A stretch of 64,000 nucleotides of DNA from Pempheris klunzingeri (GCF_042242105.1 NC_092027.1:3299506-3363505); one strand, 5' to 3'; shown: positions 24,263 to 37,530, counted from the first letter of the stretch. Notes: a model not told the origin generated them from the sequence alone. Numbers and translations are program-made.

Positions 24263-24828
24263 TTGACCTTAATTTGAAATGCTTTCATTCTGATTGCAAA
24301 ATTGATCCGTTTCTCCACTCCACAACTTGAAGCGCTGTAAGAGCCTGAGAGTCATGATAATATGACAACACCATGATGAGGTGGGAGAGATGTGCTAAGA
24401 AAAGAAGCAAAGGTTGAAACAGAAGGGTAAATAATGTATTTATTTAGAAATGCACTTTTCAGTTTGACAGAGTAGAAGAGACAATCACTGTTAACAAAAG
24501 ATATTCTGGCTCTTACAACTGTTCTACTGAAATCATGTGTCTTGTTTTGCAGCTAAATGCCTGCAAATAAAAACAGTGCAGCACCTTCATTAACAGCAGC
24601 TTCCCTTGCTTGTCTTTCCTCCTCTAACTGAACTGATGGTGAACAGTACACACACTTGTCTGTGCAGGTTGTTTCTGGAGTCTGCCTGATATGAAACTTT
24701 AATTTAGCAAAGTCTGCACTCTGCCCTCCAACTATCAGTTATATTAAAATGTGTCCAGATTAAAAATACAACGTTTTCTGTCGCTCATGTTTCTCACCTG
24801 TCCTGCTGCAGTCTGACTGTAGCAGTGC

Positions 24829-25287
24829 TCTCTCTAGTCTCTCTCTAGTCTCTCTCTAGTCTCTCTCTTGTCTCTCTCTAGTCTCTCTCTAGTCTCTCTC
24901 TAGTCTCTCTCTAGTCTCTCTCTCTAGTCTCTCTCTCTAGTCTCTCTCTCTTGTCTCTCTCTAGTCTCTCTCTCTAGTCTCTCTCTCTTGTCTCTCTCTC
25001 TTGTCTCTCTCTCTTGTCTCTCTCTTGTCTCTCTCTAGTCTCTCTCTCTTGTCTCTCTCTAGTCTCTCCCTCTTGTCTCCCTCTTGTCTCTCTCTAGTCT
25101 CTCTCTCTTGTCTCTCTCTAGTCTCTCTCTAGTCTCTCTCTCTTGTCTCTCTCTTGTCTCTCTCTAGTCTCTCCCTCTTGTCTCTCTCTTGTCTCTCTCT
25201 AGTCTCTCCCTCTTGTCTCCCTCTTGTCTCTCTCTAGTCTCTCTCTGTAGTCTCTCTCTCTTGTCTCTCTCTAGTCTCTCTCTTGTG
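24829..25287 (+). repeat. CT-rich minisatellite array 1 (459 bp)
   Basis: Tandem CTCTCTCTAGT and CTCTCTCTTGT units of about 9-13 bp. The plus strand is almost all pyrimidine, broken by AG or TG steps. It ends about 75 bases before the promoter boxes of gene 4. Open frames in it (SLSLLS repeats) are by-products of the repeat. Confidence 0.95.
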
Positions 25288-25360
25288 CTCACTGCTCTGT
25301 GTGTCTGTAAAATCAGAGGCTTTGATTCTTGTGAACGAGTCGCTCTCGTGAATCATCCAG

Positions 25361-25407
25361 TGACGTCACTCCCTGGCCAATCAGTGGCCTGCAGTCTGGT
25401 GACGTCA
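25361..25407 (+). promoter_or_regulatory. class I promoter of gene 4: CRE-CCAAT-CRE
   Basis: TGACGTCA at 25361-25368, CCAATCAG at 25377-25384, and TGACGTCA at 25400-25407. These resemble the X2 (CRE-like) and Y (inverted CCAAT) boxes of MHC promoters; role inferred from position, about 190 bases before the leader ATG. The TATATAG present in genes 5, 6 and 8 is absent here. Confidence 0.6.
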
Positions 25408-25589
25408 CATTGTCAGCTCGACTCAGCTCGCTTGGAGCCCCTGCAGAGGAGGTACTAAAACAGGTAACAGGTAAAACAGGCAACTAAACAGTGCCTGGTA
25501 CCAGGAACTATCACCTGGTGGAAACACAACAAAAGAGCGGCTCTAAGAAGCGGATCGTTCGTGACCGACGCATCACTACTAGAAACAAG

Positions 25590-28500
25590 ATGAAGAAGGC
25601 TTTTGTGCTGCTGGTCCTGTGTCACTTTGCATCAACAGGTAAGATGTTACAACCTGTAAAAGTCGTTTAGTTTGGCCTCGTTTTTTGTCTCTTTTTGTTT
25701 TTGTTTGTTATTATTATTATTCTTATTATTAAAAGTCGATACATGACAAAACTATGCACATATGTGCTTTAGTTTAATTGACTTTAATTAAACTCGTGAT
25801 CGTGGTGCAGAAAACTTTTGTGGTTAAAGAAACCAACCTTGGCTGTTGCTTTTTTGATCAAACGCCCAATGCTGTCTTTTTAAAATGGCACCACCTATTT
25901 GTATTTGGGTGTAGCATAATCAAATGTCAGAACTGTATTACAGTAATTCCAACATATTGATCAAGGCTTCCTCAACAATAATTACATCAATATGCAATTA
26001 CAAAATGAGCAGATCTCAAATAAGAGGTGTACGCTATCATTTCCTGTCTATTAGAAATGATTGTGGACTGGCCATCCTCATCACCAGCTACAACCAAACC
26101 AAAATACTAGTTATGGGAATGGATCCATATTCTTTTTCAGCACGTAGTCATTTAAATACTTTACTGTACGTATACATTCCCCACTATACAATTATAATAT
26201 ACATGGACAGAAATCCAAGAATAAGCATTTTTCATCATATTCATATTGTCACATTTATGTATGTATTTTATAGGAGGACTAAAAGAGCTTGCACACTGTT
26301 CAAGGTAGAGACATACAACAAATTACATTTACTGCATTTATCCAGAACCACACTGTGTTCAACCACACTGCCAGAACTTTTTCTTATCTTCACCTGTTTG
26401 TTTTTTCCACCTGTTAAAACAGGTTTGTTCTTGTGATGAGGATTTGATGAATCTATAGTGACAGTAATTTCTTAGAAATGTGGAGATCTTGAGGAATAAT
26501 TGACTAAATTCCACACTGCATTGGGAGGAAAGGAAATGCTGTAACATAAAAGGTAAAGAAAAAGAACATTATTATTATATTGTTTCTCTTTTGTCACAAA
26601 AAGAAATGCATTCATTAGTTATTTAATTATTAAATAAAAATAATGTCAATGAAACAGACAGAAAAAGCAAAATGAACAGATACCATGCTCCCCCAGCCAA
26701 ATGATAACAGAGATAAGATGTGCTGGTAATCCTGGAGTCAGAAAGTGTCTCATGACAACACTGCTGGTTGTCAGGGACTGGAATTAAAGAGAAAGAGAGC
26801 CACAGTTGTTCTGCTCTGTAGATTAATGGCTAATGTAATGCCTGAGAGTTCATCTTAACTGCAGTGGGCAGATGTTTAAAGGAGGTGATGATCTTCATCC
26901 TGACTGTGTTACACTGAACACTGTGACCACTGTTTGGTGAAGACAGAATCAGCCATGCCACCAAACTGGACACCAGGAAATGTTCTATGTTCTACAGGTG
27001 TTGCAACAGTTTTGATTTATTCAGATCAGTTTTATATACTAGACTAGATTAAAGATACATTTATCAGGTACAGTGAACATTACATTATTCAGTTCACTTA
27101 ATTTTCTGAAGGTTGCCCACTTGCTTTCACATCACTCATAAACTCAGCTGGTGTTTTTTCCACAGAGGTGCACTTGAAATGTTTTCATTGATTGATATGT
27201 AATTCTGAATGGTGTGTGTATAAATCCGGTTTGTCACAATAAGGGTCATGAAGAAAATGTCCCTATAGGTGTGTCCTTTATCGGGGCTTCAATTTCCTCT
27301 TCCCAGCCAAACCAGTATCCAGTAGGACCAACATGCCTGTGCTAAGATACACAGTATGTGGAGCTGATGAGTGGTCACTGGCTGAACTTCTGGTCTGCAG
27401 TCGGTATTTTTTATTCTACATCAGACAGAAAGCAAAACTGACTTCCAGCCAGACAGTCACGTCTCATCAAATGAGGAAACGGCTCTGGACATGTGTACCA
27501 GCTGGACTCGGTCCTTCAGCTTTTCTTTTTTATCGAGACAATATGAAGACGTTCTTTATTCTGCTAGTCTGCTGTCACTTTGCATCTCAAGGCAAGATCA
27601 CATTTTATACCTTTGAAATGGCTGTTTGTTTGTGAGCTTGTGTGACCCTGTTGCTGAGAGCTCAGTTTCACATTTGAATGTGGACCCATTAGGCACAGCA
27701 AGGCTAAATATGTTTCATAAGTATGTTTCATTACATTAAAGCTTTTCTCTGTTGTGTCATGATGAACATCTTTAGAAGTATTTAACTGTGCCTATGAGTG
27801 TGAATTATTATTTATTATAACAAACAGACCCACAGAGATTTGATGACCTGACCCCCTTGTAATTGAGTCTACACTGTGGGTTGTGGTATTGATATTTACT
27901 TTTTAAAATGATTTTGCAGTGAGTCGTGGTTGACTGAAAACACCACTGACTTGTCTTATCTCGTCCAAGTCACGTGCTTCCTGACAGACACGTGTCATAA
28001 ATCACATGAGCACTAGAGGCCCCTGTCAGACAAACAAGGCTCATTTTCACATCACTTTAGGTGTTTGAACAGACGACTGATCATGTCCTGTTTCTGTTGA
28101 GTGTAGCCTAGTTATCAGATAATGATTAGTGATGAGTTTTCTGCTTTTACTGCTGTTGAAGTTCAACAATACTCAATGATCACTAGTCAATAATGGAGAA
28201 GATAAGATGTTCCTTTATTAGTCCAACGACAGGGACATTTATTTATATGTTGCATGTAAAACATGAATTATGAAGTAAGAAGAAACCATAGCTGTTAAAT
28301 AAATGTAGTGGAGTAAAAAATACAATATTTGATGCAGAAATGTGGTGGAGTAGAAGTGGCATAGAAGACATTACTTCAATACAAGTACAAGTACTTTGAG
28401 TTCAGTGCTCATGTAATTTATTTTGTCACATTCAACCACTGCATCTATGCATCAGTAAATATGAGCAAGTGAACACTGATGAGCTTCAGTGGTGGAGGAG

Positions 28501-30255
28501 GTGGTGAGATCATTTACTGAAAGTAAAAGCTGCATTAGAAAGAATACTGCATCACCAGTAAAAAGTAAAAGTCCTGCATTAAAACAGCAGTCTGTTTGGA
28601 AAATATAGATAAACTTTCAAAAGTAAAGGTCCTCAAAGTAAAGAAGAATCAATCATATTCTATAAACTGATGAAATGACATATGTAGTGTCTCCAGCTGT
28701 CACATTAGTGGAGAGCAGTAGTTCAGTGGACTTAGACTGAGACGGTCTTTATTGATCCCCCATAGGGGGAAATTCACATGTTACAGCAGCAACAAGTAAT
28801 AGAAACAAGAAATAAAGAAAACAACAGTAGAAAATAAGCAATAGTAAATAAATATGTTGAAATGATAAATGAATATTTACGCTATGGACATAAATGTACA
28901 TGTATGAGACAGGAATATGAAATGAATGGAATGATAACGTGACGACCCATCACACACACAATGATGTAAAAAACCTTTTTGTCCCACAGTGAAACACTCC
29001 ATGAAGTATGCCGTCACCGGATCCTCTGGAGTCCCAGACTTCCCAGAGTTTGTGGGTGTTCTGCTGGTTGATGAAGTCCAGGTGGGCCACTGTGACAGCA
29101 ACATCAGGAGAGTAGAATTCAAACAGGACTGGGTGAAGAAAATAGAAGTTGACGATGCACATTTCATTGAGTGGCACTCTCAAGAGTGTTTAAACAGTCA
29201 CTACTTCTTCAAACACTTCAGAGAGAGCTTAAAGCAGCGCTTAAACAAAACTGGAGGTACGGTATATAACATGTAACATATCGCTTTATGTGTGCACACA
29301 CTCACAGTGCCTGTACATATGTGTTTTATTCATGTACATCTTGATCTGGACATGTAATCATTCACACACCTGACTGATGCATACGGCCACAATATAAATA
29401 ATATCATTTGGATCTGTGAGCTCAAATCATGTCATTGGTGCCTTTAATTCATGTGTTACTGCTACTATGATATCATTTTAGTGAACCACAGTTATTCCAT
29501 TGGTCGTATCTTCTCTTAAGCTTTAACTTGTTATTTTCTTGAGCTTTTAATTTCTTTTACATGCAATTTAATGTTGTTGTGCCTTCTGTCTGAAAGGTGC
29601 TACACAAATAAATGTGCCTTGCCTTTATCCTTAATGGAGCCTCCTTTCAGAGTCTTCCTCTGTTTTCTCAGTTTACAGTAGTACAAGGGTTAAGATAGTA
29701 GTAGAGTGTCAATTATATACAAAGATAACCAGCAATGGGAAGAGGGTCGATGTTCTGTTTTTGTTGTTTCTTGTATAGTTTAATCATTCGTACAATAAAA
29801 TCAAACTTGTGAAGTTATGTAAAGCGTGTGGTGTGATATCAGCCACTAATAACTGACTCTCACTCTGACGTAGTGCAGTCTCTGTCTCTCCCTCCTCAGA
29901 TATCAGCATTGTCCAGCAGATGGTCGGCTGCGAATGGGACGATGAAACCGGAGAGGTTGTCAGTTTCAATCAGTATAGTTATGATGGAGAAGACTTCATA
30001 GCTCTGGACCTGAAGACAATGACTTGGATTGCTCCAAAACCACAGGCCGTCCTCACCAAACACAAGTGGGACAGTGACAGGGCTCGATTGAACATCATTA
30101 AAATCTACCTCACTGAGCACTTTCCTGAGTGGTTGAAGAAGATTTTGGACTATGGGAAGAGCTTTCTGCTGAGAACAGGTAGAGTAACATTACAATGAAC
30201 ATGAACCACATGTAGAGATACACTGTATGTAATTCATTGTTTCTCACTTTGTGTA

Positions 30256-30309
<54 letters not shown>

Positions 30310-31600
30310 CAGACCGTCCCAAAGTGTCTCTCCTCCAGAAGTCTCCCTCCTCTCCAGTCACCTGCCACGCTACAGGTTTCTACCCTAACGCAGCCATGAT
30401 GTTCTGGAGGAAAGATGGAGAGGAGCATCATGAGGGCGTGACCCTCGGAGAGATCCTCCCCAACAACGATGGATCCTTCCAGACGAGTGCTGACCTGAAA
30501 GCACCAGGAGCATCTGAAGACTGGGGGAGCTACGAATGTGTGTTTCAGCTCTCTGGTGTCGAGGACAACATCGTCACCAAACTGGACAAAGCAGTGATCA
30601 GGACCAACGAAGGTAAGACTGAGAGTAAAGGGTCCTGATTGGGACTGTTGGGACCAATTTAGATGAATTCATCTTCCAAAAACTAATAGTGATTATTAAT
30701 TACACCAGCTCAGAATAATATGGAACAAAGCCAATAATGAAACCTGCAAAACCTGCTTTTATTCCATTGAAGTGTTTAAGTTACATGTTTTATTTGTTTA
30801 TGATGTATTCATTCATTCATTTAAGGGTCAGTGTCTTTCAAGTCCAACACACTGGGGGTTTAATATGTCTTTAGAGACACACATGTATGTGTGAATAGAT
30901 CATTGGATGGATGTACTTCTGTTCTAACCTGCTTCATCTGTGCTGGTCTTCATTTTTTGTTCCTGTTCAACAGAGAAGCCCACTGACATGACCACCCCCA
31001 TTTCTGCTGCTGTGGCTGTTCTCGCTCTCCTCCTCATCGCTGCCACTGGATTCATCATTTACAAAAGGAAGCAGGCTGAGAAAGGTAGGCAAAGATTAGC
31101 TCATTAATTGACCTTAATTTAGTCTTAAAGTCAATTCTGACACATCCGTTTCTCCACTCCACAACTTGAAGCGCTGTAAGAGCCTGAGAGTCATGATAAT
31201 ATGACAACACCATGATGAGGTGGGAGAGATGTGCTAAGAAAAGAAGCAAAGGTTGAAACAGAAGGGTAAATAATGTATTTATTTAGAAATGCACTTTTCA
31301 GTTTGACAGAGTAGAAGAGACAATCACTGTTAACAAAAGATATTCTGGCTCTTACAACTGTTCTACTGAAATCATGTGTCTTGTTTTGCAGCTAAATGCC
31401 TGCAAATAAAAACCTACTTTTATTTCATTTCAGCTGATCTGACTCACACTTTATGATGCAAATTAAAAAAGAGTTTTAAACTCAAGACTGTAGTCTATAT
31501 TTACTGTCTGTAAAAGTTTGTTTCTGACCTTACAGCTCCTGACAGCAGCACTGAGCTCTCTGAAGATGAACCCAGACATCTGATGGATGAACACACTTAG
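25590..31600 (+). CDS. MHC class I heavy chain, gene 4 (chimeric; two candidate leader exons)
   Basis: Exons: leader A 25590-25638 ([16 protein letters not shown], normal GTAAG donor), alpha1 28990-29256, alpha2 29900-30178, alpha3 30313-30612, TM 30974-31084, last exon 31536-31600; 356 residues. A second leader (B) lies at 27543-27591 in intron 1. Alpha1 has Tyr7 (KYAVTGSSG), HCDSN, QECLNSH and sequon NKT. Alpha2 has Cys101 but Phe for Cys164 (TEHFPEW) and Ile for Tyr171. Alpha3 carries the LKAPGASEDWGS version, one codon shorter. The TM is of the gene 3/7 type, so the gene joins a gene-2-like front to a gene-3-like back. The tail ends SEDEPRHLMDEHT. Two other acceptors in the same phase, at 31392 and 31434, could give alternative tails. 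Poly(A) candidate at 31622-31627. Intron 1 lacks the ISRE seen in genes 1, 5, 6 and 8. Confidence 0.87.
27543..27591 (+). other. leader exon B with GC donor inside gene 4 intron 1
   Basis: Encodes [16 protein letters not shown], the same leader exon as gene 2, and is followed by GCAAGA. It could be an alternative first exon of gene 4 or a decayed one. An open frame extends about 70 codons upstream of its ATG but has no recognisable similarity. Confidence 0.6.
30257..30305 (+). repeat. (CT)n microsatellite in the alpha3 acceptor tract of gene 4
   Basis: A pure CT dinucleotide run that ends eight bases before the alpha3 exon and forms its polypyrimidine tract. Genes 2, 6 and 8 have only a short CT run at this place. 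Confidence 0.9.
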
Positions 31601-32148
31601 TGACTCACTTCATGAGGGAAAAATAAAAAATACTTTATACTGGTAAAAACACTTTAGTAGGAATAATATACATGTGCTTGATATGTATATGTTAAAATTC
31701 AGTACAAATATAGAGCTGATGTTTTAAATCATTTTATAAAAGACTGTTTTGTGATCAGATGTTTTCATGAACCTTTATTTTAAGATTAATTTACATTGAT
31801 GCAATAATGTGTTTCCTATTCATGTTTCAAAGCACAGTAAATGAAATGTTAATGAAATGTTTTGATAATAACAATGAATATATAATGTTCACATGAAGGT
31901 GCCCATGAAGCCAGTTGGGCCAGCTAGCGTTCTTTATCCTGAGTAGATGTAGTGTAGATAATATAAGGCTTCGGGGTCAGAGGGCTCGGTAGATCTATGA
32001 CGGTGCAGCCTGATACCAACTGCAGGGCCTGATGGGTCAAAGCATCATTTGGCATCGATTCTGGGTTTGTATTGGAACGCTCACCTAACTGTTGACGCTG
32101 TTTACTGTGTGTAGATGAAGATAAATGGATGCCAAGTGAAAGACTGAA

Positions 32149-32149
<1 letters not shown>

Positions 32150-32202
<53 letters not shown>
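32150..32202. repeat. (GT)n(AT)n microsatellite
   Basis: A GT run of about 38 bases passing into AT, then a T-run, in the 3' flank of gene 4. At the matching place, genes 5 and 7 have only a short TA run (39298-39310 and 53266-53278). Confidence 0.95.
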
Positions 32203-32214
32203 TTTTTTTTTTTA

Positions 32215-32296
32215 TTATTTATGTCTTGTGGTCTGTTATATGGGAGAGGTCAGATGGTCTCAATTGTGCTTTGCTGTATGATGACAATAAATCTGT
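32215..32296 (+). repeat. LINE 3'-tail relic in 3' flank of gene 4
   Basis: TTATGTCTTGTGGTCTGTTA followed by GATGACAATAAATCTG, the ending of another non-LTR element. The duplicates at 39340-39435 and 53308-53404 end GACAATAAGTCTGATTCTGA. Confidence 0.45.
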
Positions 32297-32335
32297 TTCT
32301 CACCTGTCCTGCTGCAGTCTGACTATGTAGCAGTG

Positions 32336-33038
32336 CTCCCTCTTGTCTCCCTCTAGTCTCTCTCTTGTCTCTCTAGTCTCTCTCTTGTCTCTCTCTTGTC
32401 TCCCTCGTCTCTCTCTTGTCTCCCTCTAGTCTCTCTCTCTTGTCTCTCTCTTGTCTCTCTAGTCTCTCTCTCTTGTCTCCCTCTAGTCTCTCTCTAGTCT
32501 CTCTCTCTAGTCTCTCTCTTGTCTCCCTCGTCTCTCTCTTGTCTCTCTAGTTTCTCTCTCTAGTCTCTCTCTAGTCTCTCTCTCTTGTCTCTCTAGTCTC
32601 TCTCTCTTGTCTCTCTAGTCTCTCTCTAGTCTCTCTCTCTTGTCTCTCTAGTCTCTCTTCTCTCTCCCTCTTGTCTCCCTCTAGTCTCTCTCTTGTCTCC
32701 CTCTTGTCTCCCTCTAGTCTCTCCCTTGTCTCTCTCTAGTCTCTCTCTCTTGTCTCCCTCTAGTCTCTCTCTTGTCTCCCTCTTGTCTCCCTCTAGTCTC
32801 TCTCTTGTCTCTCTCTAGTCTCTCTCTCTTGTCTCTCTCTAGTCTTTCTCTCTTGTCTCTCTCTAGTTTCTCTCTTGTCTCTCTCTAGTCTCTCTCTCTA
32901 GTCTCTCTCTAGTCTCCCTCTTGTCTCCCTCTTGTCTCTCTCTAGTCTCTCTCTCTTGTCTCTCTCTAGTCTCCCTCTTGTCTCCCTCTTGTCTCTCTCT
33001 AGTCTCTCTCTCTTGTCTCTCTCTAGTCTCTCTCTTGT
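32336..33038 (+). repeat. CT-rich minisatellite array 2 (703 bp)
   Basis: Same unit family as array 1 (CTCTCTCTAGT / CTCTCTCTTGT), with more CCCTC variants. It ends about 90 bases before the CCAAT box of gene 5. Confidence 0.95.
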
Positions 33039-33100
33039 GCTCACTGCTCTGTGTGTCTGTAAAATCAGAGGCTTTGATTCTTGTGAACGAGTCGCTCTCG

Positions 33101-33179
33101 TGACTCATCCAGTGACTCCGCTCCCTGGCCAATCAGTGGCCTGCAGTCTGGTGACGTCACGTTGTCAGAACTATATAGC
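33101..33179 (+). promoter_or_regulatory. class I promoter of gene 5: AP-1-like, CCAAT, single CRE, TATA
   Basis: TGACTCA at 33101-33107, CCAATCAG at 33129-33136, TGACGTCA at 33152-33159 and TATATAG at 33173-33179. The upstream CRE of genes 4 and 6 is altered to TGACTCCG here. The leader ATG follows 135 bases after the TATA-like box. Confidence 0.6.
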
Positions 33180-33313
33180 TCGCTTGGAGCCCCTGCAGGA
33201 CAGGTAGTAACACAGTGCCTGGTACCAGGAACTATCACCTGGTGGAAACACAACAAAAGAGCGGCTCTCAGAAGCGGATCGTTCGTGACCGACGCATCAC
33301 TACTAGAAACAAG

Positions 33314-36300
33314 ATGAAGAAGGCTTTTGTGCTGCTGGTCCTGTGTCACTTTGCATCAACAGGTAAGATGTTACAACCTGTAAAAGTCGTTTAGTTTGGC
33401 CTCAATCCTGCGCCACACTCTCACAGGAGTTATAGTTTCACTTTCACTTTTTAGTCACACTGATCTCACAATAATGCCACTGACATTATTATTATTATTA
33501 TTCTTATTATTAAAAGTCGATGCATGACAAAACTATGCACATATGTGCTTTAGTTTAATTGACTTTAATTAAACTCGTGATCGTGGTGCAGAAAACTTTT
33601 GTGGTTAAAGAAACCAACCTTGGCTGTTGCTTTTTTGATCAAACGCCCAATGCTGTCTTTTTAAAATGGCACCACCTATTTGTATTTGGGTGTAGCATAA
33701 TCAAATGTCAGAACTGTATTACAGTAATTCCAACATATTGATCAAGGCTTCCTCAACAATAATTACATCAATATGCAATTACAAAATGAGCAGATCTCAA
33801 ATAAGAGGTGTACGCTATCATTTCCTGTCTATTAGAAATGATTGTGGACTGGCCATCCTCATCACCAGCTACAACCAAACCAAAATACTAGTTATGGGAA
33901 TGGATCCATATTCTTTTTCAGCCCGTAGTCATTTAAATACTTTACTGTACGTATACATTCCCCACTATACAATTATAATATACATGGACAGAAATCCAAG
34001 AATAAGCATTTTTCATCATATTCATATTGTCACATTTATGTATGTATTTTATAGGAGGACTAAAAGAGCTTGCACACTGTTCAAGGTAGAGACATACAAC
34101 AAATTACATTTACTGCATTTATCCAGAACCACACTGTGTTCAACCACACTGCCAGAACTTTTTCTTATCTTCACCTGTCCTGTTAAAACAGGTTTGTTCT
34201 TGTGATGAGGATTTGATGAATCGATACTGACAGACATAGTGCACTGAAAAGACATAATGTGGAGATCTTGAGGAATAATTGACTAAATTCCACACTGCAT
34301 TGGGAGGAAAGGAAATGCTGTAACATAAAAGGTAAAGAAAAAGAACATTATTATTAGATTGTTTCTCTTTTGTCACAAAAAGAAATGCATTCATTAGTTT
34401 TTTAATTGTTAAATAAAAATAATGTACAATATGAACGGTCAGTATCAGGGTGTCAATGAAACAGACAGAAAAAGCAAAATGAACAGATACCATGCTCCCC
34501 CAGCCAAATGATAACAGAGATAAGATGTGCTGGTAATCCTGGAGTCAGAAAGTGTCTCATGACAACACTGCTGGTTGTCAGGGACTGGAACATTTTTCAG
34601 CGTTCAATCTTGTTTCATAAATAAAATCTGTTTGTATTTTTTCATTCCTTGTCCAGTTTTTATCAGATGACTTCTGTCCCTAATAGTGCAGAAAAAATAG
34701 TAATTTAGCAAGTCTTTCTCCTTTCCAACAAAACACACGTCCTTCACTATTGTAATCAAAGAGAAAGAGAGCCACAGTTGTTCTGCACTGTAGATTAATG
34801 GCCAATGTACTGCCTGAGAGTTAGGGTTAGGGTCAGTTTCACATTTGAATGTGGACCCATTAGGCACAGCAAGGCTTGTTGCTACTTTAACTAGATATCA
34901 TAAAAAGAAACTCCTTGTCTGCTATAAGAGTTGATAAGAGAATTAAGTATGTTTCATTACATTAAAGCTTTTAGAAGTATTTAACTGTGCCTATAAAACA
35001 AAACATCCTCACATGTGAATTATTATTTATTATAACAAACAGACCCACAGAGATTTGATGACCTGACCCCCTTGTAATTGAGTCTACACTGTGGGTTGTG
35101 GTATTGATATTTACTTTTGCAGATGATTTTGCAGTGAGTCGTGGTTGACTGAAAACACCACTGACTTGTCTTATCTCGTCCAAGTCTTGTGCTTCCTGAT
35201 GGACACGTGTCATAAATCACATGAGCACTAGAGGCTCCTGTCAGACAAACAAGGCTCATTTTCACATCACTTTAGGTGTTTGAACAGACGACTGATCATG
35301 TCCTGTTTCTGTTGAGTGTAGCCTAGTTATCAGATAATGATTAGTGATGAGTTTTCTGCTTTTACTGCTGTTGAAGTTCAACAATACTCAATGATCACTA
35401 GTCAATAATGGAGAAGATAAGATGTTCCTTTATTAGTCCAACGACAGGGACATTTATTTATATGTTGCATGTAAAACATGAATTATGAAGTAAGAAGAAA
35501 CCATAGCTGTTAAATAAATGTAGTGGAGTAAAAAATACAATATTTGATGCAGAAATGTGGTGGAGTAGAAGTGGCATAGAAGATATTACTTCAATACAAG
35601 TACAAGTACTTTGAGTTCAGTGCTCATGTAATGTATTTTGTCACATTCAACCACTGCATCTATGCATCAGTAAATGTGAGCAAGTGAACACTGATGAGCT
35701 TCAGTGGTGGAGGAGGTGGTGAGATCATTTACTGAAAGTAAAAGCTGCATTAGAAAGAATACTGCATCACCAGTAAAAAGTAAAAGTCCTGCATTAAAAC
35801 AGCAGTCTGTTTGGAAAATATAGATAAACTTTCAAAAGTAAAGGTCCTCAAAGTAAAGAAGAATCAATCATATTCTATAAACTGATGAAATGACATATGT
35901 GGTGTCTCCAGCTGTCACATTAGTGGAGAGCAGTAGTTCAGTGGACTTAGACTGAGACGGTCTTTATTGATCCCCCATAGGGGGAAATTCACATGTTACA
36001 GCAGCAACAAGTAATAGAAACAAGAAATAAAGAAAACAACAGTAGAAAATAAGCAATAGTAAATAAATATGTTGAAATGATAAATGAATATTTACACTAT
36101 GGACATAAATGTACATGTATGAGACAGGAATATGAAATGAATGGAATGATAACGTGACGACCCATCACACACACAATGATGTAAAAAAACTTTTTTGTCC
36201 CACAGTGAAACACTCCGTGAAGTATTTCCTCACCGAATCCTCTGGAGTCCCAGACTTCCCAGAGTTTGTGGGTGTTGTGCTGGTTGATGAAGTCCAGGTG

Positions 36301-37465
36301 GGCTACTGTGACAGCAACATCAGGAGAGTAGAATTCAAACAGGACTGGGTGAAGAAAATAGTAGTTGACGATGCACATCTCATGGAGTGGCACACTCAAG
36401 AGTGTTTAAACAGTCACTACTTCTTCAAAGACCTCACAGCGAGCTTAAAGCAGCGCTTAAACAAAACTGGAGGTACGGTATATAACATGTAACATATCAC
36501 TTTATGTGTGCACACACTCACAGTGCCTGTACATATGTGTTTTAATCATGTACATCTTGATCTGGACATGTAATCATTCACACACCTGACTGATGCACAC
36601 GGCCACAATATAAATAATATCATTTGGATCTGTGAGCTCAAATCATGTCATTGGTGCCTTTAATTCATGTGTTACTGCTACTATGATATCATTTTAGTGA
36701 ACCACAGTTATTCCATTGGTCGTATCTTCTCTAAAGCTTTAACTTGTTATTTTCTTGAGCTTTTAATTTCTTTTACATGCAATTTAATGTTGTTGTGCCT
36801 TCTGTCTGAAAGGTGCTACACAAATAAATGTGCCTTGCCTTTATCCTTAATGGAGCCTCCTTTCAGAGTCTTCCTCTGTTTTCTCAGTTTACAGTAGTAC
36901 AAGGGTTAAGATAGTAGTAGAGTGTCAATTATATACAAAGATAACCAGCAATGGGAAGAGGGTCGATGTTCTGTTTTTGTTGTTTCTTGTAATCATTCGT
37001 ACAATAAAATCAAACTTGTGAAGTTATGTAAAGCGTGTGGTGTGATATCAGCCACTAATAACTGACTCTCACTCTGACATAGTGCAGTCTCTGTCTCTCC
37101 CTCCTCAGATATCAGCATTGTCCAGCAGATGGGCGGCTGCGAATGGGACGATGAAACCGGAGAGGTTGTCGGTTTCAATCAGTATAGTTATGATGGAGAA
37201 GACTTCATAGCTCTGGACCTGAAGACAATGACTTGGATTGCTCCAAAACCAGAGGCCGTCCTCACCAAACACAAGTGGGACAGTGAAAGGGCTCGATTGA
37301 ACTCCACTAAAATCTACCTCACTGAGCACTTTCCTGAGTGGCTGAAGAAAATTTTGGACCATGGGAAGAGCTTTCTGCTGAGAACAGGTAGAGTAACAAT
37401 ACAATGAATATGAACCACATGTAGAGATACACTGTATGTAATTCATTGTTTCTCACTTTGTGTAC

Positions 37466-37530
<65 letters not shown>

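Larger units (their letters stand above)
17432..24565 (+). repeat. segmental duplication copy A (genes 2 and 3)
   Basis: Matches 45690-52605 (genes 6 and 7). Exon starts differ by 28042 bases for gene 2/6 alpha3 and TM, and by 28047 for gene 3/7 leader and alpha1, so almost no length change has accumulated. The main difference is the L2 tail at 17.6-17.8 kb, missing from copy B. Confidence 0.85.

Noticed and set aside
25924-26436. Open frame of about 170 codons (start MSELYYSNSN) repeated in intron 1 of genes 4, 5, 6 and broken in gene 8
   Set aside because: It lies in an intron, resembles no protein I know, and is conserved only as far as the whole duplicated DNA is. The gene 8 copy has a one-base loss that ends the frame, with no sign of selection to keep it.
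34821-34832. Interstitial telomere or chromosome fusion site
   Set aside because: There are only two TTAGGG units; too few for a fusion remnant. Repair filler is the simpler reading.
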